Positions 5,281 through 7,389 of a stretch of 7,389 nucleotides of DNA are shown one piece after another. Source of the stretch: Acidilobaceae archaeon (GTDB lineage Archaea > Thermoproteota > Thermoprotei_A > Sulfolobales > Acidilobaceae); assembly GCA_026985385.1 (NCBI GenBank), contig JALSQM010000129.1:1-7389 (forward strand), written 5' to 3'. Position 1 is the stretch's first letter. The number at the start of each line of letters is the position of its first letter. The translations under genes and the position numbers were made by a program. The notes beneath the pieces were generated by a model that was not told the DNA's origin, did no database searches, and saw nothing but the letters and a program-made list of their open reading frames with translations.

Positions 5281-5470
5281 GGAGGCGCCAAGTAATACCC
5301 GCAACCAGACACGAGGCTGGCCTGAGGGCTTCGGTATAGCTAGCCGGCTCCACGCGCCAAGTACCCCCCGGGGCCGGGTGTCACCCGAGGGAGAGCCCCA
5401 GGGCCGCGCGCCTGGAGGGGCTCTAAGCGGCTGTTATACCCCCTTCAACCGGCGGGATCCTAACTGTAGC
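5281..5470 (+). other. G+C-rich stretch downstream of the A/T island, no firm gene
   Basis: A 75-codon frame (GTG 5279 to TAA 5506) is open, but its product is Pro/Gly/Arg-rich and matches nothing I recognise. The decamer GCGCCAAGTA occurs at 5285-5294 and 5354-5363. Since a TATA-like run lies about 30 bases before it, the stretch could be transcribed as a small RNA, but no known RNA family is recognisable. Confidence 0.3.
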
Positions 5471-5471
5471 A

Positions 5472-5522
5472 TAACACAACCGGGCCCATGGCGGGTTTTG
5501 TGTTAAGCGCCACTTAACACAA
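5472..5522 (+). promoter_or_regulatory. triple TAACACAA element, candidate operator
   Basis: TAACACAA occurs at 5472-5479 and 5515-5522 and, inverted (TTGTGTTA), at 5498-5505. The second and third copies form a perfect 10-bp inverted repeat TTGTGTTAAG/CTTAACACAA (5498-5507, 5513-5522) around CGCCA. The first and third copies extend to a 15-base near-repeat (5472-5486 and 5515-5529, one difference). Paired palindromic copies upstream of the thiolase suggest binding of a dimeric regulator. No bound protein is known. Confidence 0.45.
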
Positions 5523-5571
5523 CCAGGCCGAGCCCCCTCCCGGGGGGCTTAGTTCAACGGTTGGGGCGGCG

Positions 5572-5583
5572 GTTCTGTATAGC
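5572..5583 (+). promoter_or_regulatory. weak TATA-like box upstream of the thiolase
   Basis: TTCTGTATAGCC is the nearest A/T-leaning element before the thiolase and would start transcription near 5605, with a leader of about 44 bases. The match is weak, and the stronger A/T runs near 5230-5254 could instead drive a longer leader. Confidence 0.25.
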
Positions 5584-5638
5584 CCTCTCATGTGGTCGTG
5601 CTTCTTTCCCCCTGGGGATCCTGGGGCTCCTCGGGTTG

Positions 5639-5645
5639 GGTGGTG
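5639..5645 (+). promoter_or_regulatory. GGTGGTG ribosome-binding site of the thiolase
   Basis: GGTGGTG places its first GGTG six bases before GTG 5649, matching the spacing at other genes here. It overlaps two in-frame GTG codons (5640, 5643), which are therefore more likely part of the binding site than starts. Confidence 0.45.
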
Positions 5646-5648
5646 GCT

Positions 5649-6833
5649 GTGTCTGGCCGTGTCTTCATAGTTGATGGTGTTAGGACTCCTGTGGGTAAGT
5701 TCGGTAGGAGCCTCAGGGACGTGCCTGCGGCTAGGCTTGGGGGGTTCGTTATAAGGAAGCTCCTCGAGAGGGTGGGCCTGGATCCCGGGTCCGTCGACTT
5801 CGTCGTCATGGGCCACGCTATCAGGGCTGGAACGGGTATGGACACCGCTAGGCAGGCGGCCCTGGCCGCCGGTATACCTAAGGAGGTCGACGCTATGACC
5901 GTTGACATGGTGTGCGCTAGTGGTATGGCCTCGATAATCACTGCCGCCCAGTACATCAAGACCGGCGAGTATAGGCTCGTGGTGGCCGGCGGCATGGAGT
6001 CCATGAGTCAGGCGCCGTTCCTCATAGACGCCAGGGCTAGGTGGGGGATACGCCACCTCATACTCAGTAGGATGGAGCTGAGGGATGCCATGGTGTTCGA
6101 GGGACTCTGGGACATAGTACTGGGTAAGGTGATGGGGGAGGAGGCCGACATGACTGCGAGGCACTTCGGCGCCCCTAGGGAGGAGCTCGACTGGATATCC
6201 TATGAGAGCCACATGAGGGCGGCCAGGGCGTGGGACAACGGGTGGATGAAGGACTTCGTCGAGCCATACGAGGAGAATGGGAGGATCCTCCTAGACCAGG
6301 ACGAGGGCATAAGGAGGGATACGAGCATAGAGAAGCTCTCAAAGCTCCCCCACGTCTTCACACCCGAGGGCCCCCACACCGCTGGGAGCTCCAGCCAGCT
6401 AAGCGACGGGGCGGCCGCGGTCCTAGTAGCGGGGGAGGACGCCGTTAAGGAGCTCGGCCTGAAGCCCATAGCCGAGATAAAGGGGTTCGCATACGCCGCC
6501 GTCGACACCTGGATGTTCCCATACGCCCCCGTGGAGGCCGTTAGGAAGCTCCTAAAGAAGCTCGGCTGGAGGGCCGAGGACGTGGACTACTGGGAGGACA
6601 ACGAGGCATTCGCGGTAAACAACTGGCTCTTCCACAAGTTCCTAGGGGTACCCTACGAGAAACTAAACGTCCACGGGGGAGCCATAGCGGTAGGCCACCC
6701 ACTAGGGATGAGTGGCACAAGAATAACCATAGAGCTGATAAACGTGCTACGCCACCACGGCGGCAAGAGGGGCATAGCAGCCATATGCCACGGACTAGGC
6801 GGGGCAGCAGCAATAGCACTAGAGCTAGTCTAG
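5649..6833 (+). CDS. thiolase (acetyl-CoA C-acyltransferase family)
   Basis: Thiolases join or cleave acyl-CoAs at a 3-ketoacyl-CoA. In archaea they serve acetoacetyl-CoA synthesis for mevalonate or the last step of beta-oxidation. From GTG 5649 the protein has 394 residues. It shows FIVDGVRTPVGKFG near the N-terminus, VCASGMAS with nucleophile C89, TAGSSSQLSDGAAA (from 244), NEAFA (318-322), HGGAIAVGHPLG with H350, and CHGLGGA with C380. The 89/350/380 pattern is almost the same as in classical bacterial thiolases and supports this start. The frame is open to GTG 5592, but those 19 residues are Trp/Ser/Gly-rich and unlike the family, whereas 5649 has GGTG six bases upstream. Odd points: Asp replaces the usual Asn three residues before C89, the loop after C380 reads HGLGG rather than GGG, and TAGSSS replaces TAGNAS. 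There is no hydratase, HMG-CoA synthase or DUF35 neighbour to decide its role. Confidence 0.92.
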   Translation: MSGRVFIVDGVRTPVGKFGRSLRDVPAARLGGFVIRKLLERVGLDPGSVDFVVMGHAIRAGTGMDTARQAALAAGIPKEVDAMTVDMVCASGMASIITAAQYIKTGEYRLVVAGGMESMSQAPFLIDARARWGIRHLILSRMELRDAMVFEGLWDIVLGKVMGEEADMTARHFGAPREELDWISYESHMRAARAWDNGWMKDFVEPYEENGRILLDQDEGIRRDTSIEKLSKLPHVFTPEGPHTAGSSSQLSDGAAAVLVAGEDAVKELGLKPIAEIKGFAYAAVDTWMFPYAPVEAVRKLLKKLGWRAEDVDYWEDNEAFAVNNWLFHKFLGVPYEKLNVHGGAIAVGHPLGMSGTRITIELINVLRHHGGKRGIAAICHGLGGAAAIALELV

Positions 6834-7073
6834 CAACACGAGAAAACATAACAAGCCACACAAACACAAGACAACACGCCCCGGCCGACGCCCGGCTGAG
6901 ACCCCCGAAGAGGGGCCCCTGAAGCCGGGTCCTCCTGGGCGCCCACCCAAACCAACACAACACACAACCACTAGATACACCAGTAGATAGACGCACAGAT
7001 ACACCAAAGACACGCCAAGCCACACCCAACAAGCCAGAGATACCACAAGAATAACAGAAACACACTCAAACCC
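6834..7073 (+). other. A/C-rich, T-poor trailer after the thiolase, no gene
   Basis: About 240 bases follow the thiolase stop without a believable gene. The ends are strongly A/C-biased (35 of 40 bases at 6841-6880 and 46 of 60 at 6961-7020 by hand count). The middle (about 6878-6950) is G+C-rich and includes the palindrome AGGGGCCCCT. AGATACACCA occurs twice (6973-6982, 6997-7006). Open frames on the minus strand encode Val/Leu/Cys/Trp-rich low complexity and look like products of the skew, not genes. Confidence 0.45.
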
Positions 7074-7083
7074 ACTTTTAAAC
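7074..7083 (+). promoter_or_regulatory. TATA box at the right end
   Basis: CACTTTTAAA sits exactly where the A/C-rich trailer ends and a T-rich stretch begins. It predicts a plus-strand transcript from about 7105. A second, weaker candidate, ACTATTTAAAC, lies at 7286-7296. Confidence 0.4.
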
Positions 7084-7102
7084 CCCTCCTTCGAGCCGGT
7101 GG

Positions 7103-7389
7103 ATGGATAACTTCCCTTTTCGAACGTTTGTATGTTGTCTTTCTTCCGTGTGGGCGGTTTGGTTTATCATGATTCACAACCTTGGGCTCAGCGGCTATCT
7201 CCCTACAGGCTTAACTTTCAACCTACCCCATAATGGTAGGGTGAATGGCTGTGGTTGTTTGGGCGGTTGTCGCTCCGCGGCAAACACTATTTAAACTCGG
7301 CTCTACTATGAGAATCTTCACGTCGGCTCTGATGTGCTCCACTCGATTGTCGCTGCTATCCGTTTTGCCCTTGGTTTGTAGATTGGGGG
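7103..7389. other. T-rich right-edge stretch, possible decayed gene or unknown transcript
   Basis: Base composition changes here to T-rich with lower G+C than the rest of the window, and no frame is convincingly coding. Plus strand: ATG 7103 gives 63 codons with one hydrophobic patch and a Cys/Gly-rich end, stopping at 7294. ATG 7245 opens a different frame that runs off the edge (48 codons). Minus strand: one frame enters from the right edge for 54 codons to a stop at 7223-7225, then continues with basic sequence after two stops. It includes TDSSDNRVEHIR followed by a hydrophobic strand, faintly like DDE transposases of the IS5 type. The resemblance is by eye and weak. A broken mobile element, a gene starting near the edge, or an RNA are all possible. 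Confidence 0.25.

Noticed and set aside
5191..5290. Origin-recognition (ORB-like) box beside the A/T island
   Set aside because: CTCCACAGAAAAG on the minus strand near 5272-5284 is only a loose resemblance and has no adjacent G string.
5514..6212. 232-codon minus-strand frame under the thiolase
   Set aside because: Antisense to a certain gene; His/Pro/Gly-rich composition and no motifs.
6541..7177. Several minus-strand frames with Val/Leu/Cys/Trp-rich products behind and under the thiolase
   Set aside because: They are shadows of the thiolase codons and of the A/C skew, which lacks stops when read antisense. No family motifs.
7103..7294. 63-codon plus frame after the right-hand TATA box
   Set aside because: ATG sits at about the predicted transcript start with GGTG only one base away. 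The product has no recognisable features and a Cys/Gly-rich end, so it is kept only as part of an unresolved stretch.
7297..7389. CRISPR repeat suggested by GAGAATCTTCAC near 7310
   Set aside because: Only one copy is seen, with no spacer periodicity before the window ends.

Overview
The window looks like part of a G+C-rich hyperthermophilic archaeal chromosome, most likely Crenarchaeota/Thermoproteota. Desulfurococcales- or Acidilobales-like is my guess from the peroxiredoxin, not a proven placement. The support is: almost all Arg codons are AGG and many Ile codons are ATA; TTG and GTG starts dominate; promoters are TATA boxes about 26 nt from the inferred transcript start with short GGTG-bearing leaders; there is a type II tRNA-Leu with an encoded CCA; and the 1-Cys/Prx6-type peroxiredoxin has the C-terminal two-Cys tail known from Aeropyrum-type enzymes.

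Layout, left to right. 1-151: unresolved edge, A/C-rich on the minus strand. 152-1267 (-): membrane-anchored, probably exported thioredoxin-fold protein with a CPHC active site. 1357-2391 (-): acyl-CoA dehydrogenase. 2431-2440: an A/T element that may be the TATA box of both the dehydrogenase and the tRNA. 2472-2559 (+): tRNA-Leu(CAA). 2588-3055 (-): OsmC/Ohr-family protein. 3209-3496 (+): small unrecognised protein. 3493-3837 (-): small tRNA-binding OB-fold protein (MetRS beta/Trbp111-like), whose stop codon overlaps that of the small protein. 4146-4850 (+): peroxiredoxin. 4851-5648: nearly 800 bp without a convincing gene, holding an A/C-rich trailer, a block of short repeats and hairpins, a 90-bp island of about 82% A+T, and three copies of TAACACAA. 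5649-6833 (+): thiolase. 6834-7073: second A/C-rich trailer. 7074-7389: TATA box followed by a T-rich, lower-G+C stretch in which I cannot identify a gene.

The genes are mostly single transcription units with their own promoters rather than one operon. Two themes recur: thiol/peroxide chemistry (CPHC protein, OsmC, peroxiredoxin) and acyl-CoA metabolism (acyl-CoA dehydrogenase, thiolase). No enoyl-CoA hydratase, hydroxyacyl-CoA dehydrogenase, CoA ligase, Etf, HMG-CoA synthase or DUF35 gene is present, so no pathway is complete here. I see no CRISPR array and no intact mobile element. The most unusual signals are a loss of T-ending codons from 5' to 3' in several genes, continuing into A/C-rich trailers, and the large structured gap between the peroxiredoxin and the thiolase.
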